Shown here one piece after another: positions 42,396-52,703 of a stretch of DNA of 64,000 nt. The number at the start of each line of letters is the position of its first letter. Positions within the stretch are counted from its first letter, which is position 1. The position numbers were made by a program, and so were the translations under genes. The stretch comes from Alteribacillus sp041949975 (lineage in GTDB: Bacteria; Bacillota; Bacilli; Bacillales; Marinococcaceae): NCBI RefSeq assembly GCF_041949975.1, contig NZ_JBHFQG010000016.1, positions 17,161-81,160 of the forward strand. Direction: 5' to 3'. The notes beneath the pieces were generated by a model. It saw nothing but the letters and a program-made list of their open reading frames with translations. It had not been told where the DNA came from and searched no databases.

Positions 42396-43589
42396 TCAGA
42401 CATGTTTCGGTTTTATTGAAATGGATCCTGTTTTCGTGCTTGCATCTAAACGTAAACGCGGAGATGCTGCATGGTTCGAAGTAAACCGTAATGATTTCTG
42501 GATAAAATCTTTTTTCTCTTCTGTAATTTCCATATCGCTTAACGAATAATTATAGTTTCCTACATTGGTTCTCAGCTGACCTTCAGTGCGAATATGCTCA
42601 GGGATAGTAATGAAAATACTTCCAGTAGTGGCAGAAAGATTGGCTCGTGCATCTTGGCTGATAGAAAGCTTACTATCAATCGTACCATTAACCGATTCTG
42701 CTTCTAAATCACGGATGTCGGTATCTAATTCAATCGTTCCATTCATGGTTTTAATATCAGCAATATCAAGTTTTCCTCGGCTTATTTTAATTGGACCATT
42801 TACAGTTTCCCCGCTGAATTTCATATGATCCGGGGCTTCGATGGTTAAACTTCCGTTTACAGCTTTTCCTGAAAAGCTGTCCGCTTTTATTAGTTCCCCT
42901 TTCAAATGGCCATTAAACGTGTAGAGCTGCACGCGTTCATACGTTTTGCGCGGCAGATACATTACGGCATTCACTTTGATAGATTTGGTTCTCGTATAAA
43001 AGCTGAGCAGATTTCCATCCACTTCAAAAGCCGTTTCGTTTAAAAACTCCTGTCGGGCTTCTTCTTGATTTTTTCCTTTATAAACTCTGGCCTGGCAATC
43101 CATTTTTACATCATTTTCATTCCACGGCTTTAATTCAATAGAACCGTTTTCCAAAGAAATATCCAGCGCCGTTTGTTCCATATTTTTATGTTGAAAAATA
43201 TGATGGACGTTTTGATACGTTCCGAAATTAAAATCGAGATCCAATTCTTTGATTTTTTGAATGGCGCTGTCGATGAAATCGGTAAAGCTTGTCGTAGCAT
43301 CTGCTTTTTTCCGTTTTTCTTTCTCCCAATCTTCAAACCGCTTATTTCCTTCTTCCCAGTTCACCTTCGTTGAAAGACTGTTCGACGACTCTGGGCCAGT
43401 AACACCCGGATCGCTTTTTTCTTCCGAGGTGCGTGTCTCCGGTTGTTTTTGTGTACCGGTAACAGAGGCAGCGTCTGCATTTTCTGTTTTATTTTCCTGG
43501 TTCAGCGCTTTTAGTAATTTTGCGCCGTCTTCCGGTGAAATTTTTTCTTCTTCTACCATCTTTAAAATTAGCTTGCGTTCTTCTTCCAT
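42396..43589 (-). CDS. yvlB: DUF4097-type beta-repeat protein YvlB
   Basis: A 397-residue protein. The N-terminus (KLILKMVEEEKISPEDGAKL) is the short SHOCT-like/bacterial helical segment often preceding DUF4097. After an acidic, low-complexity linker (residues 30-70), a repeated beta structure follows, with units like ENGSIELKPW, NGHLKGELIKA, NGSLTIEAPD, NGPIKISRG and NGTIELDTD. No signal peptide. Probably an envelope-stress effector of the yvl operon; molecular function unknown. No yvlA counterpart is visible upstream. Confidence 0.88.
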   Translation of the reverse strand: MEEERKLILKMVEEEKISPEDGAKLLKALNQENKTENADAASVTGTQKQPETRTSEEKSDPGVTGPESSNSLSTKVNWEEGNKRFEDWEKEKRKKADATTSFTDFIDSAIQKIKELDLDFNFGTYQNVHHIFQHKNMEQTALDISLENGSIELKPWNENDVKMDCQARVYKGKNQEEARQEFLNETAFEVDGNLLSFYTRTKSIKVNAVMYLPRKTYERVQLYTFNGHLKGELIKADSFSGKAVNGSLTIEAPDHMKFSGETVNGPIKISRGKLDIADIKTMNGTIELDTDIRDLEAESVNGTIDSKLSISQDARANLSATTGSIFITIPEHIRTEGQLRTNVGNYNYSLSDMEITEEKKDFIQKSLRFTSNHAASPRLRLDASTKTGSISIKPKHV

Positions 43590-43749
43590 CGTTCATCCCT
43601 TCCTTTTTCAAAACTTGGATCATGCCAAGTTAATATAGACAAAACTGGTCTCAAATAAGACTTCCGCCAAGTACAAGGCTTAACGCAGGCTTTGTTAACT
43701 TATAATGTGTTACTAATACGTTTTAAAATCATTGTTCGGTAGTAACTCT

Positions 43750-43776
43750 TACGTTTAAGATATCGTTTTCGTTTCA
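43750..43776 (-). promoter_or_regulatory. Sigma-W-like (ECF) promoter for the yvl operon
   Basis: TGAAAC (43771-43776), 17-nt spacer, CGTA (43750-43753) on the minus strand, about 160 nt before yvlB. The consensus for sigma-W is TGAAAC-N16-CGTA, and yvlABCD is a sigma-W operon in B. subtilis. No ORF lies in the leader. Confidence 0.7.
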
Positions 43777-43853
43777 ACATTTCTTCCGACTGGAGACGGA
43801 TTTCCACTCCCCCTGCTGTCTGTTTTTTGTCTCCTTTCTATGATGAAATGATG

Positions 43854-43945
43854 AAAAAAGCTGCCTCAAAGGCACAGGAGAAATAGCTGGTTTTCCATTA
43901 CAGTTTGTACGGCAACCTCATATTTCTTGCGCTTTTGAGACAGCT
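43854..43945 (-). terminator. uvrBA terminator with long loop
   Basis: AGCTGTCTCAAAAG (43932-43945) pairs with CTTTGAGGCAGCT (43859-43871), followed by TTTTTTC. The loop is about 60 nt. The arm resembles the yvlD terminator arm. Confidence 0.7.
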
Positions 43946-43950
43946 TATTA

Positions 43951-46836
43951 TTAAGAAGACGATGGCTCAGCTACCTGCTCGGCTTGTAATAGCTTTTCTT
44001 CCATTCGTTTTTGTTCTCTTTCTAGAATCGGCTCTAAATAATAGCCCGTGTAAGATTCTTTTACTTTCACGACTTCTTCAGGCGGTCCATTTGCCACAAG
44101 TTTCCCGCCTTTGTCACCGCCTTCCGGACCAAGGTCGATGATATAGTCTACTGTTTTAATAACGTCCAAATTATGCTCAATAACAAGAACGGTATCTCCA
44201 TTTTCTACAAGACGCTGAAGCACCGTCAAAAGTCTGTCAATATCGTCTATATGGAGACCAGTTGTCGGTTCATCCAGAATATACAGTGATTTACCAGTAG
44301 AGCGGCGGTGCAGCTGACTGGCCAATTTCACCCGCTGTGCTTCTCCTCCGGAAAGGGTCGTTGCAGGCTGGCCAAGTTTAATATAACCGAGTCCTACGTC
44401 AAAGAGCGTCTGGATTTTACGTTTAATTTTCGGGATATTTTCAAAAAATGTGAGTGCTTCTTCTACTGTCATAGCGAGCACATCAGCGATATTCTTCCCT
44501 TTGTACCGTATGTCTAAAGTATCACGATTATACCTTTTTCCGCCGCATTCTTCGCATGGGACGTATACATCCGGCAGAAAATGCATTTCAATTTTTATAA
44601 TGCCGTCTCCTTTACATGCTTCACAACGGCCGCCTCTTACATTAAAGCTAAAGCGTCCCTTTTGATAACCGCGCATTTTTGCTTCGTTCGTCATCGCAAA
44701 TACTTCACGAATATTATCGAAAACTCCGGTATATGTCGCCGGATTAGAACGCGGCGTTCGGCCGATAGGGGACTGGTCAATATCGATCACTTTCTCAAGC
44801 TGATCAATTCCTTCAATTTTTTTGTGGTTCCCCGGCTTTTCTTTGCCGCGGTGCAGCTTTTGAGACAAAGATTTGTATAAGATGTCATTGATTAATGTAC
44901 TTTTTCCGGAACCTGAAACACCGGTGATAGCAGTAAACAGACCGAGCGGGATATCTACATTGGTATTTTTAAGGTTGTTTTCTTTTGCTCCTTTTATTTT
45001 AAGCCAGCGTCCTTGCGGCTCCCTGCGTTCTGCTGGAAGCGGGATGAATTTTTTGCCGGATAAATACTGTCCGGTTAAGGACTTCTCGTCTTCTTTTATT
45101 TCGTCCGGGGTTCCTTCAGAGGTGATATAGCCCCCGTGCACACCTGCCCCCGGTCCGATATCTACAATGTGGTCAGCCGCCAGCATTGTGTCTTCATCAT
45201 GCTCCACGACAATCAAAGTATTACCAAGGTCTCTCATTCTCTCAAGCGTACGGATTAAACGATTATTATCGCGCTGGTGAAGCCCAATTGAAGGCTCATC
45301 CAGTATATAAAGTACGCCCATTAAAGAGGAACCTATTTGGGTGGCAAGCCTTATTCGCTGCGCTTCTCCTCCGGACAGTGTGCCGGCTGAACGGCTTAAG
45401 GTTAAATAATCAAGCCCGACATTTACTAAAAAGCTGAGCCTTTCTTCAATTTCACGCAGGATTAAGCGAGCAATCGCGAGTTCTTTCTCGGTTAGTTCCA
45501 GGTTTTCAAAGAAACTCTTTGCATCTTTCACAGAAAGCTCTGTCGTTTGGCCGATATGACTGCCCGCTACTTTCACGGCTAAACTTTCTTTGCGGAGGCG
45601 GTAGCCTTTACAAGTCGGACACGGATTGCGTGCCATATATTGTTCCATTTGCTCGCGGATATAATCAGATACTGTTTCGTGATAGCGTCTGGATATATTC
45701 CGTAATACTCCCTCAAAATAAATCTGCCGTTCTTTTACAGTGCCCCGGTCATTTTCATACCGGAAAGTAACCTTTTCTCTGCCGCTTCCGTGTAAAATAA
45801 TGTCCATTTGCTGCTTCGGAATATCTTTAACAGGCACGTCCATGTCGATGCCAAAGTGGTGACAAACGGATTCTAAGAGCTGCGGATAATATTGAGAGCT
45901 GGTCGGCTCCCAGGCAGCGATCGCATGGTTTCTAATCGTCCGCTCCCAATCCGGAATAACAAGCTCTTCGTCCACTTCAAGTTTGCTGCCAAGACCATCA
46001 CACGTTGGGCACGCGCCATACGGACTGTTAAAAGAAAACAAACGCGGCTCAAGCTCTCCTATAGAAAAGCCGCAATATGGACAAGCGTGGTGCTGGTTAA
46101 ACAGCAGTTCCTCTTCTCCAATTACATCTATTAGCCCTTTTCCTCCGCTTAAATCAAGAGCAGTTTCCAGAGAGTCAGCAAGACGGGTTTCTACGCCATC
46201 TTTAATTACGATGCGATCCACAACTGCTTCGATGTCATGCTTTTTATTTTTCTCAAGATTAAATTCTTCACTGACTTCCCGCATTTCACCATCAACCCGG
46301 ACACGGACAAACCCTCTTTGTTTCAGGTCTTCAAGAACCTTCACATGCTCTCCTTTCCGCCCTGACACAAGCGGAGAGAGAATCTGCATTTTGGTACGCT
46401 CCGGGTAAGCAAGCATACGGTCCACCATCTGCTGCACCGTTTGAGACGAGATCTCAACATTATGCTTCGGACAGACAGGCCGGCCTATTCTTGCAAACAA
46501 AAGCCGTAAGTAATCATATATCTCCGTTACCGTGCCCACCGTGGAGCGGGGATTACGGCTTGTTGTTTTTTGGTCAATAGAAATGGCTGGAGACAGCCCT
46601 TCAATCGAATCGACATCTGGTTTATCCATTTGCCCTAGAAACTGCCGGGCATACGCAGATAAGGACTCGACATAGCGGCGCTGGCCTTCAGCGTAAATCG
46701 TATCAAATGCAAGCGATGATTTACCCGAACCAGACAGCCCTGTAAAAACGACCAGCTTATCTCGCGGGATTGTCACATCAATATCTTTTAAATTGTGGGA
46801 ACGAGCACCTTTTATTCGTAAGTTTTCAAGAGCCAT
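43951..46836 (-). CDS. uvrA: UvrABC excinuclease subunit A
   Basis: A 961-residue DNA-damage sensor ATPase of nucleotide excision repair. Two ABC ATPase halves: Walker [21 protein letters not shown] and [16 protein letters not shown]; signature [12 protein letters not shown] and [12 protein letters not shown]. Zn-finger [25 protein letters not shown] and [23 protein letters not shown]. Start [10 protein letters not shown] at 46836 with AAGGA upstream; an ATG overlapping the uvrB stop (46845) would add three residues. Confidence 0.96.
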   Translation of the reverse strand: MALENLRIKGARSHNLKDIDVTIPRDKLVVFTGLSGSGKSSLAFDTIYAEGQRRYVESLSAYARQFLGQMDKPDVDSIEGLSPAISIDQKTTSRNPRSTVGTVTEIYDYLRLLFARIGRPVCPKHNVEISSQTVQQMVDRMLAYPERTKMQILSPLVSGRKGEHVKVLEDLKQRGFVRVRVDGEMREVSEEFNLEKNKKHDIEAVVDRIVIKDGVETRLADSLETALDLSGGKGLIDVIGEEELLFNQHHACPYCGFSIGELEPRLFSFNSPYGACPTCDGLGSKLEVDEELVIPDWERTIRNHAIAAWEPTSSQYYPQLLESVCHHFGIDMDVPVKDIPKQQMDIILHGSGREKVTFRYENDRGTVKERQIYFEGVLRNISRRYHETVSDYIREQMEQYMARNPCPTCKGYRLRKESLAVKVAGSHIGQTTELSVKDAKSFFENLELTEKELAIARLILREIEERLSFLVNVGLDYLTLSRSAGTLSGGEAQRIRLATQIGSSLMGVLYILDEPSIGLHQRDNNRLIRTLERMRDLGNTLIVVEHDEDTMLAADHIVDIGPGAGVHGGYITSEGTPDEIKEDEKSLTGQYLSGKKFIPLPAERREPQGRWLKIKGAKENNLKNTNVDIPLGLFTAITGVSGSGKSTLINDILYKSLSQKLHRGKEKPGNHKKIEGIDQLEKVIDIDQSPIGRTPRSNPATYTGVFDNIREVFAMTNEAKMRGYQKGRFSFNVRGGRCEACKGDGIIKIEMHFLPDVYVPCEECGGKRYNRDTLDIRYKGKNIADVLAMTVEEALTFFENIPKIKRKIQTLFDVGLGYIKLGQPATTLSGGEAQRVKLASQLHRRSTGKSLYILDEPTTGLHIDDIDRLLTVLQRLVENGDTVLVIEHNLDVIKTVDYIIDLGPEGGDKGGKLVANGPPEEVVKVKESYTGYYLEPILEREQKRMEEKLLQAEQVAEPSSS

Positions 46837-46841
46837 AGAGG

Positions 46842-48818
46842 TCATCCTTCCGCTTTTAATTCAAGTACCATATCACGAAGCTCTGCAGCCCGTTCAAACT
46901 GAAGATCTCTGGCTGCCTGCTTCATTTCTGCTTCTAATTCGTCTATTACTTTTTGACGTTCCTTCTTGCTCATTTTTTCAAGGGCCGGCTTGTTAAAGTC
47001 CCCTTCTTCCTCAGAAGCGATCGTTGCCTGAATTAAATCAGGAATGTCTTTTTGAATGGTTTTTGGAGTAATACCATGTTTTTCATTATAGGCTTTCTGT
47101 ATTTCACGGCGGCGGTTCGTTTCGTTGATGGCAACATCCATTGAATCTGTTATTTTATCAGCATACATAATAACGTGCCCATTAGCGTTCCTTGCCGCAC
47201 GGCCCATGGTCTGGATCAGCGAGCGTTCGGCACGGAGAAAGCCTTCTTTGTCCGCATCGAGTATAGCAACGAGAGAAACTTCCGGGATATCCAGTCCTTC
47301 ACGGAGCAGGTTGATTCCTACGAGTACGTCAAATTCTCCGAGCCGGAGCTGGCGTATAATATCAATCCGTTCTAATGTTTTAATATCGGAATGTAAATAT
47401 TTTACACGTATACCAACTTCTTTTAAATAAGCCGTTAAATCTTCTGCCATTTTTTTTGTTAACGTCGTGACAAGCACCCGCTCTTTTCTGTCTTTCCGTT
47501 CATTAATTTCTCCGATTAAGTCATCGATCTGCCCTTCAATCGGCCGAACATCGATCGTCGGATCCAGAAGTCCGGTCGGCCGGATGATTTGTTCCACCAT
47601 TTCAGGCGAATGCTCAAGCTCATATGGTCCAGGTGTAGCTGATACATACACGGCCTGTCGCACACGTTTTTCAAATTCTTCGAATTGAAGCGGCCGGTTG
47701 TCCATTGCAGACGGCAGGCGGAAGCCGTGATCCACCAATACACTTTTACGGGCCCGGTCTCCATTGTACATGCCACGGACCTGCGGAAGTGTCACATGGG
47801 ATTCATCGACCACTATTAAAAAATCATCTGGAAAGAAATCAAGGAGCGTATAGGGAGATTCACCTGGTTTACGAAACGTCAGATGGCGGGAATAATTTTC
47901 AATGCCGGAGCAAAAACCCATTTCTTTCATCATTTCGATATCGTAATTGGTGCGCTGTTCAAGGCGCTGGGCTTCCAGCTCTCTGCCTTTTTCCCGAAAA
48001 TGAGCCAGCTGTTCTTCGAGTTCTTTTTCAATATTTTTAATTGCCCTCGTCATTTTCTCTTCTCTCGTAACAAAGTGAGACGCCGGGAAAATCGCCACGT
48101 GATTGCGCTCTCCGAGAATTTCTCCGGTAAGAGCGTCCACTTCCGTTATTCTGTCTATTTCATCACCGAAAAACTCCACTCGAATGCAATGTTCGTCTCG
48201 TGAAGCCGGAAAAATTTCTACGACATCACCGCGCACACGGAATGTCCCGCGCACAAAATTTATGTCATTACGCTCGTACTGAATATCGACGAGTTCGCGG
48301 AGCACGTCATCTCTTTCCATTTCCATGCCTGTACGAAGAGAAAGCACTAGGTCACGGTACTCTTCCGGCGAACCTAAACCATAAATACAGGATACACTGG
48401 CGACAATGATGACGTCATTTCTTTCAAATAATGCGCTCGTAGCAGAGTGTCGCAATTTATCTATTTCATCATTTATACTGGCGTCTTTTTCTATATACAT
48501 ATCCGTCTGTGGAATATATGCTTCCGGCTGGTAATAGTCATAATAGCTGACAAAATATTCAACTGCGTTATTTGGAAACAGCTCTTTAAACTCACTGTAG
48601 AGCTGTCCTGCCAAGGTTTTATTATGTGCGATGACAAGGGTTGGCTTATTAACTTCTTTTATAACATTGGACACAGTAAATGTTTTACCCGTTCCTGTGG
48701 CACCAAGCAATGTCTGGTGTTTTTTGCCTTCTTTTATTCCTTTTGTTAAAGCTTTAATTGCCTCAGGCTGATCCCCTTCCGGATCATATTTGGAAACTAA
48801 ATCAAAGGTTTCATTCAT
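46842..48818 (-). CDS. uvrB: UvrABC excinuclease subunit B
   Basis: A 658-residue damage-verifying helicase-like subunit. Walker [13 protein letters not shown], the beta-hairpin [19 protein letters not shown]-like VVDESHV, helicase motif [14 protein letters not shown], and a C-terminal UVR domain ([20 protein letters not shown]) that contacts UvrC. First gene of uvrBA, with a LexA-type box upstream. Confidence 0.97.
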   Translation of the reverse strand: MNETFDLVSKYDPEGDQPEAIKALTKGIKEGKKHQTLLGATGTGKTFTVSNVIKEVNKPTLVIAHNKTLAGQLYSEFKELFPNNAVEYFVSYYDYYQPEAYIPQTDMYIEKDASINDEIDKLRHSATSALFERNDVIIVASVSCIYGLGSPEEYRDLVLSLRTGMEMERDDVLRELVDIQYERNDINFVRGTFRVRGDVVEIFPASRDEHCIRVEFFGDEIDRITEVDALTGEILGERNHVAIFPASHFVTREEKMTRAIKNIEKELEEQLAHFREKGRELEAQRLEQRTNYDIEMMKEMGFCSGIENYSRHLTFRKPGESPYTLLDFFPDDFLIVVDESHVTLPQVRGMYNGDRARKSVLVDHGFRLPSAMDNRPLQFEEFEKRVRQAVYVSATPGPYELEHSPEMVEQIIRPTGLLDPTIDVRPIEGQIDDLIGEINERKDRKERVLVTTLTKKMAEDLTAYLKEVGIRVKYLHSDIKTLERIDIIRQLRLGEFDVLVGINLLREGLDIPEVSLVAILDADKEGFLRAERSLIQTMGRAARNANGHVIMYADKITDSMDVAINETNRRREIQKAYNEKHGITPKTIQKDIPDLIQATIASEEEGDFNKPALEKMSKKERQKVIDELEAEMKQAARDLQFERAAELRDMVLELKAEG

Positions 48819-48870
48819 GAGCCCTATCCCTCGCTTCGTTTAAATCACTACTTACATCTTTTCAATACTG

Positions 48871-48928
48871 CTTATACATTATACCACATAACACGTCAAT
48901 TTAAACGATTTTTACGAATATATGTTCG
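48871..48928 (-). promoter_or_regulatory. uvrBA promoter with LexA (SOS) box
   Basis: TTGACG (48894-48899), 17-nt spacer, TATAAG (48871-48876). At 48915-48928 is CGAATATATGTTCG, one base off the Bacillus LexA consensus CGAACATATGTTCG. The remaining 49000-49230 shows no gene. Confidence 0.8.
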
Positions 48929-49233
48929 TATTTTTATTTTCCAGAAAGACCGCGAGCTGAACAATATTTATCTCAAGCAGTGGACGGTTGAATCGTGTAA
49001 GCAGTTCGCTAGGCGGACTCACGTTCCGCTAATTTCTTCTTTTCTTACTGATTTAACGTGCTTGAGGACCTCAGTTACGCTAATGGCTGTATTTTTTGAG
49101 AAAATCATCAATTTCACATGAAATAACGGAATAAGGGTCCGCGTGCCCGTCTATTTCTAACATTTTTACGAATATAAAAAAACGAGGGGCCGTTCCCAAC
49201 AACTTTTTTATAATTAAACAGTGCAAAAAGTGC

Positions 49234-49266
49234 AAAAAACGACGGTATAATTTTTTCCGTCGTTAA
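49234..49266 (-). terminator. csbA terminator
   Basis: ACGACGG/CCGTCGT stem followed by TTTTTTGC on the minus strand, overlapping the csbA stop codon. Confidence 0.8.
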
Positions 49267-49487
49267 GGTCCTGTTTTCTGATGTTTCGATACTCGCCATC
49301 CTACAGGAATGGCTGCAGCAAGAGAAACAGCTGCTATAATCATCGTTCCCACCCCTAGGTTCCACGGCTGTAATGCTGCTGTCACCATAAGAGCAACAGA
49401 GACGCCGCCAATAAAACTGTGGGTAAGCCTCACACCTGCCAGGATAAGAAAAAACGGGAGAATTACCGCTCCCACTACTGTCACCAC
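49263..49487 (-). CDS. csbA: Small membrane protein, CsbA-like
   Basis: A 74-residue protein with three hydrophobic stretches (VGAVILPFFLILAGV, FIGGVSVALMVTAAL, GTMIIAAVSLAAAIPV) and a basic tail. Size, topology and position directly upstream of uvrBA match B. subtilis CsbA (76 aa, sigma-B-controlled, function unknown). Start GTG 49487 with AAGGA about 10 nt upstream. The identity rests on context more than on sequence. Confidence 0.65.
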   Translation of the reverse strand: MVTVVGAVILPFFLILAGVRLTHSFIGGVSVALMVTAALQPWNLGVGTMIIAAVSLAAAIPVGWRVSKHQKTGP

Positions 49488-49554
49488 AAACCATCAGTCC
49501 TTCTTTACTTCAATAGAGGAGAAGTTACCAGTAGTTTTAGTTTTTCCCCCTCTA

Positions 49555-50748
49555 TTACGCTTCTTTTGTCATTATTTCCGGAAAATCCTGTTCTTTTACT
49601 AATAGTACACCGAGCTCATGATGCTCATTGTCATATACTGCGGATTGAGTATGTCTGATTTCTCCTTGAACATCACATACTTCTACTTTACAGTAAGCAG
49701 AATTTTTCTGAAGAGAATCATAAAATTCACTTTCATTGTTTACAGGCTGGCCGTTTACTTTCATTATTACTTCGCCAGGTTTCATTCCCATTTTTTCTGC
49801 GGGCGATTCAGGAAGCACCCCAAGAATACAGATACCATGCTGACGTAATCGGAAAAAAGGGGTGTGAGACCGTTCTTTTCCTTTTATCCAGAGTGTGAGT
49901 ATTTCTCTTGCAGCCACCGCAAAAATGGCTGTATATAATACCATAGCCGGAGCATAAAAAGCTGCTGCCGTGCTTATCCCCGTGATAATTGCTAGTACCA
50001 TAACGCGCTGTCCTGCTAATTTCATAGCAGCTGAGGGAAGAGTAGAAAATATACTGTATTTAACTCCAATCGCAAACGGTACGAGAGAAAGAGATAAACC
50101 TTCATCCCCTATAGATAACACAGGCCACCAGTTCAAAGCTTCCAGTGTACCGCCCGGAACAAAAATGAAAGCCGGAATGAACCAGATACGCTGGAGCCGG
50201 TGTGCTCCAATCCATTTTCCACGTGAGCTTTTCACTACAATAGGAGAGGTATGGTTCTTGCCATTTCTCCATATGAGCAGTCCTTCGGCAAGCATTAGCA
50301 CAGTAAGGAGTACAAGAGCTGGACGGTAATCGGCTTGTCCCAGCTCAGACAATAAGCTGTCCACCCATCCGTAGCCGCTCTCCATCCCCGGTAAAAACAA
50401 CGCTAAGATAATAGCCAGCCCAATAGTATAGGAAGGAGAAAGCCAGCGGATTCTCCCAAGAAGGATAAACAGAAACATGATACTTCCGACCAGTACTAGA
50501 AAAGCAAAAGGCACCGTTAAACCCGTCGCAAAAATTACAATAGATAGTGCAATCCCAGTCAGCAGACCGGGTAAAAGCGGTGCGGTAACGTCAAATACCG
50601 CTTGATACACCCGTGTATGAAAAGCGGCCCTCTCTCTTTTCACACGAACATAACCAAGTATAAACATCGTGATTGGAATAATATATGTAAGCGGATGCGC
50701 AAAAAAACGCCCCAGACCTTTTAATACTTCTATGCCAAAAACATCCAT
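49555..50748 (-). CDS. minJ: Cell-division topological protein MinJ
   Basis: A 397-residue polytopic membrane protein (about eight helices over residues 20-310) ending in a PDZ domain (GILGVLPESPAEKMGMKPG then EVIMKVNGQPV). Length equals B. subtilis MinJ, which bridges DivIVA to MinD at poles and septa. Start ATG 50748 (MDVFGIEVL) behind AAAGGAG; the frame upstream to 50811 lacks a site. It lies next to ctpB, as in B. subtilis (minJ-ctpB/yvjB). Confidence 0.9.
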   Translation of the reverse strand: MDVFGIEVLKGLGRFFAHPLTYIIPITMFILGYVRVKRERAAFHTRVYQAVFDVTAPLLPGLLTGIALSIVIFATGLTVPFAFLVLVGSIMFLFILLGRIRWLSPSYTIGLAIILALFLPGMESGYGWVDSLLSELGQADYRPALVLLTVLMLAEGLLIWRNGKNHTSPIVVKSSRGKWIGAHRLQRIWFIPAFIFVPGGTLEALNWWPVLSIGDEGLSLSLVPFAIGVKYSIFSTLPSAAMKLAGQRVMVLAIITGISTAAAFYAPAMVLYTAIFAVAAREILTLWIKGKERSHTPFFRLRQHGICILGVLPESPAEKMGMKPGEVIMKVNGQPVNNESEFYDSLQKNSAYCKVEVCDVQGEIRHTQSAVYDNEHHELGVLLVKEQDFPEIMTKEA

Positions 50749-50862
50749 GGCGGCATCTCCTTTATGGTAGATGGATCGGTTTCGTATGCTTAGAAGATAA
50801 CACCGCAACATTAAAAATTATATTCTAATGGGGCGGATGAGCGCAGCAGAGCGCTCATTTCA

Positions 50863-52347
50863 TTAAGAAGTTTGTTCGCTGACTACTTCTAGTGCTTTTT
50901 CTAATTGTTTATCGTTTTCGGGATCACGAATTAATTCAAGCAGATCCTGATTTAACCGACTGACCGTTTCTTCGTCTATAATCCCTGTTTCATCGAGGTC
51001 TTCTTCGGCTGCCTGGAAGGATGCCACAGCTTCAGCTGTCTGCTCATCAAAATAGCCATCCGTACGACCGGGATCGTGCCCTAGCCCTTCCAACATCTGC
51101 TGCGCTATTTTCACTTGTTCTCCGACAGATTCCTGCTTCAATTCTTCCTCAGGCGCCAAAACTGCTGAATAGAAGTATTCTGGCTGCCTGACTTCAATTG
51201 TAGGCTCCACCCCTTCTTCATTGATCCAGTTTCCATCCGAAGTGAGCCACTTAAACATAGACAGTTTCAATTCGCTGCCGTCTCCAAGCTGCATCGATTG
51301 CTGCACTGTACCTTTACCGTAAGTAGTTTCACCAACTAAATCATAACCGCCTGCTTCTTTTAAGGCAGCCGCTAATATCTCAGAGGCAGATACACTTCCT
51401 TCATCAATAAGGCCGACAATAGGATAATCTTTTCTTTCATCAAGCTTGGAAATGGAGCGAACTGTTTCTCCATTTGGATCTTCAATTTGAACCACTGGTT
51501 CTCCACCAGGGATAATTAAATCACCTATATCTTCAACACTGTTCAAAAATCCGCCCGGGTTGCCGCGCACATCCACAATTAATCCATTCATACCTTCTTC
51601 TTCCAGCTTGGTTAAATGCTCTTCAAATTCTTCTGCTGTGCTCTCAGAAAAAGAAGTTAGTTCAAGATGGCCGATTGTTTGACCATTTTCTTCTATCGTT
51701 TCTGAACGAACCGTTTCTACTGGAATTTCATCGCGTTCTACTTCTACCTCAAATGGGTCCGAAGAGCCTCTCTGCACAGTGAGAGTGACATTGGATCCTT
51801 TTTCTCCGCGGATTTTAAGTACCGTTTCATTCAGAGAATCGCCTTCTGTACTTTCGCCGTCCACTTTTAGAATTTGGTCATTGGGCTGCAACCCAGCTTC
51901 TTCAGCAGGAGAATCACGAAATGGTGAAACAATCGTCACTATATCATCTACCATGCTTACCTCTGCACCAATGCCTTCAAAGGAAGATTCAAGTGACTGA
52001 CTGAACTCATTTGCTGTTTCTTGATCCATATAAGCCGAATGAGGGTCATCCAGCTCTTTTACCATTCCTTCAAGAGCTCCTTCAAGCAGCTGTTTTTCAT
52101 CAACATCTTCTACATACTGCTCGTTAATCATTTGATACACTTGTTCAATTTTTTCCATTCCTGCTTCTGCAGCTTCTGACGACTCTTCACTTTGCTCAAT
52201 GTTCTCTACTTGATTATTGGCATTAGAAGCAGACCGGGAAGGGTCTTCTTCTGTATCTTTTATTGACATTCCAGCAAACACACCGCCAGCTCCTGCTACT
52301 AACACAGCGCCGGTAACTGCTGCTGCCGCTTTTGTTTTCCATTTCAT
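50863..52347 (-). CDS. ctpB: Carboxy-terminal processing protease CtpB (S41)
   Basis: A 494-residue exported serine protease. N-terminal membrane anchor (AAAAVTGAVLVAGAGGVFAG), acidic linker, PDZ domain (VSPFRDSPAEEAGLQPNDQI), and S41 peptidase core with Ser in GSVSASEILAAALKEAG and Lys in TTYGKGTVQQ. A C-terminal peptidoglycan-binding helix bundle (GRTDGYFDEQTAEAVASFQ) completes it. In B. subtilis CtpB cleaves SpoIVFA to trigger sigma-K activation. Start ATG 52347 (MKWKTKAAAA); the longer frame to 52449 has no ribosome site. Confidence 0.93.
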   Translation of the reverse strand: MKWKTKAAAAVTGAVLVAGAGGVFAGMSIKDTEEDPSRSASNANNQVENIEQSEESSEAAEAGMEKIEQVYQMINEQYVEDVDEKQLLEGALEGMVKELDDPHSAYMDQETANEFSQSLESSFEGIGAEVSMVDDIVTIVSPFRDSPAEEAGLQPNDQILKVDGESTEGDSLNETVLKIRGEKGSNVTLTVQRGSSDPFEVEVERDEIPVETVRSETIEENGQTIGHLELTSFSESTAEEFEEHLTKLEEEGMNGLIVDVRGNPGGFLNSVEDIGDLIIPGGEPVVQIEDPNGETVRSISKLDERKDYPIVGLIDEGSVSASEILAAALKEAGGYDLVGETTYGKGTVQQSMQLGDGSELKLSMFKWLTSDGNWINEEGVEPTIEVRQPEYFYSAVLAPEEELKQESVGEQVKIAQQMLEGLGHDPGRTDGYFDEQTAEAVASFQAAEEDLDETGIIDEETVSRLNQDLLELIRDPENDKQLEKALEVVSEQTS

Positions 52348-52703
52348 TATGTTTATCCACCCCAGCTCTGTTTCATAGCATGTATCTTGCAAGCTAGTTA
52401 TTATATGCAGAGAAAAGAGCAAATAGAATCGCCGCTCCTTTTTTTTCATACATTCTGCTTCCTTTTATTCTAGCATGAAAAATGCACTCAACAAATACTA
52501 TAATTGAAAAACAAAATAATAATAGACAGGGCTTTTACAGCTTCCTTTACGTCCATCATTATTCTCTCTTTATTTCTTAAAAATAGTGATAAGCTGCCAT
52601 TTAGGCGTTCACCTGACATTTTAAAAATTTATTTATATTTTTATTTTCATTTGCACAGCACTGAAAGAAAAAGGTACAGTGAAAGAAAAGGAAGGTGGGT
52701 ATA

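Noticed and set aside
49114..49494. A 126-codon frame overlapping csbA
   Set aside because: Cys- and Ser-rich shadow of csbA in another frame; the hydrophobic csbA frame has the terminator right after it.
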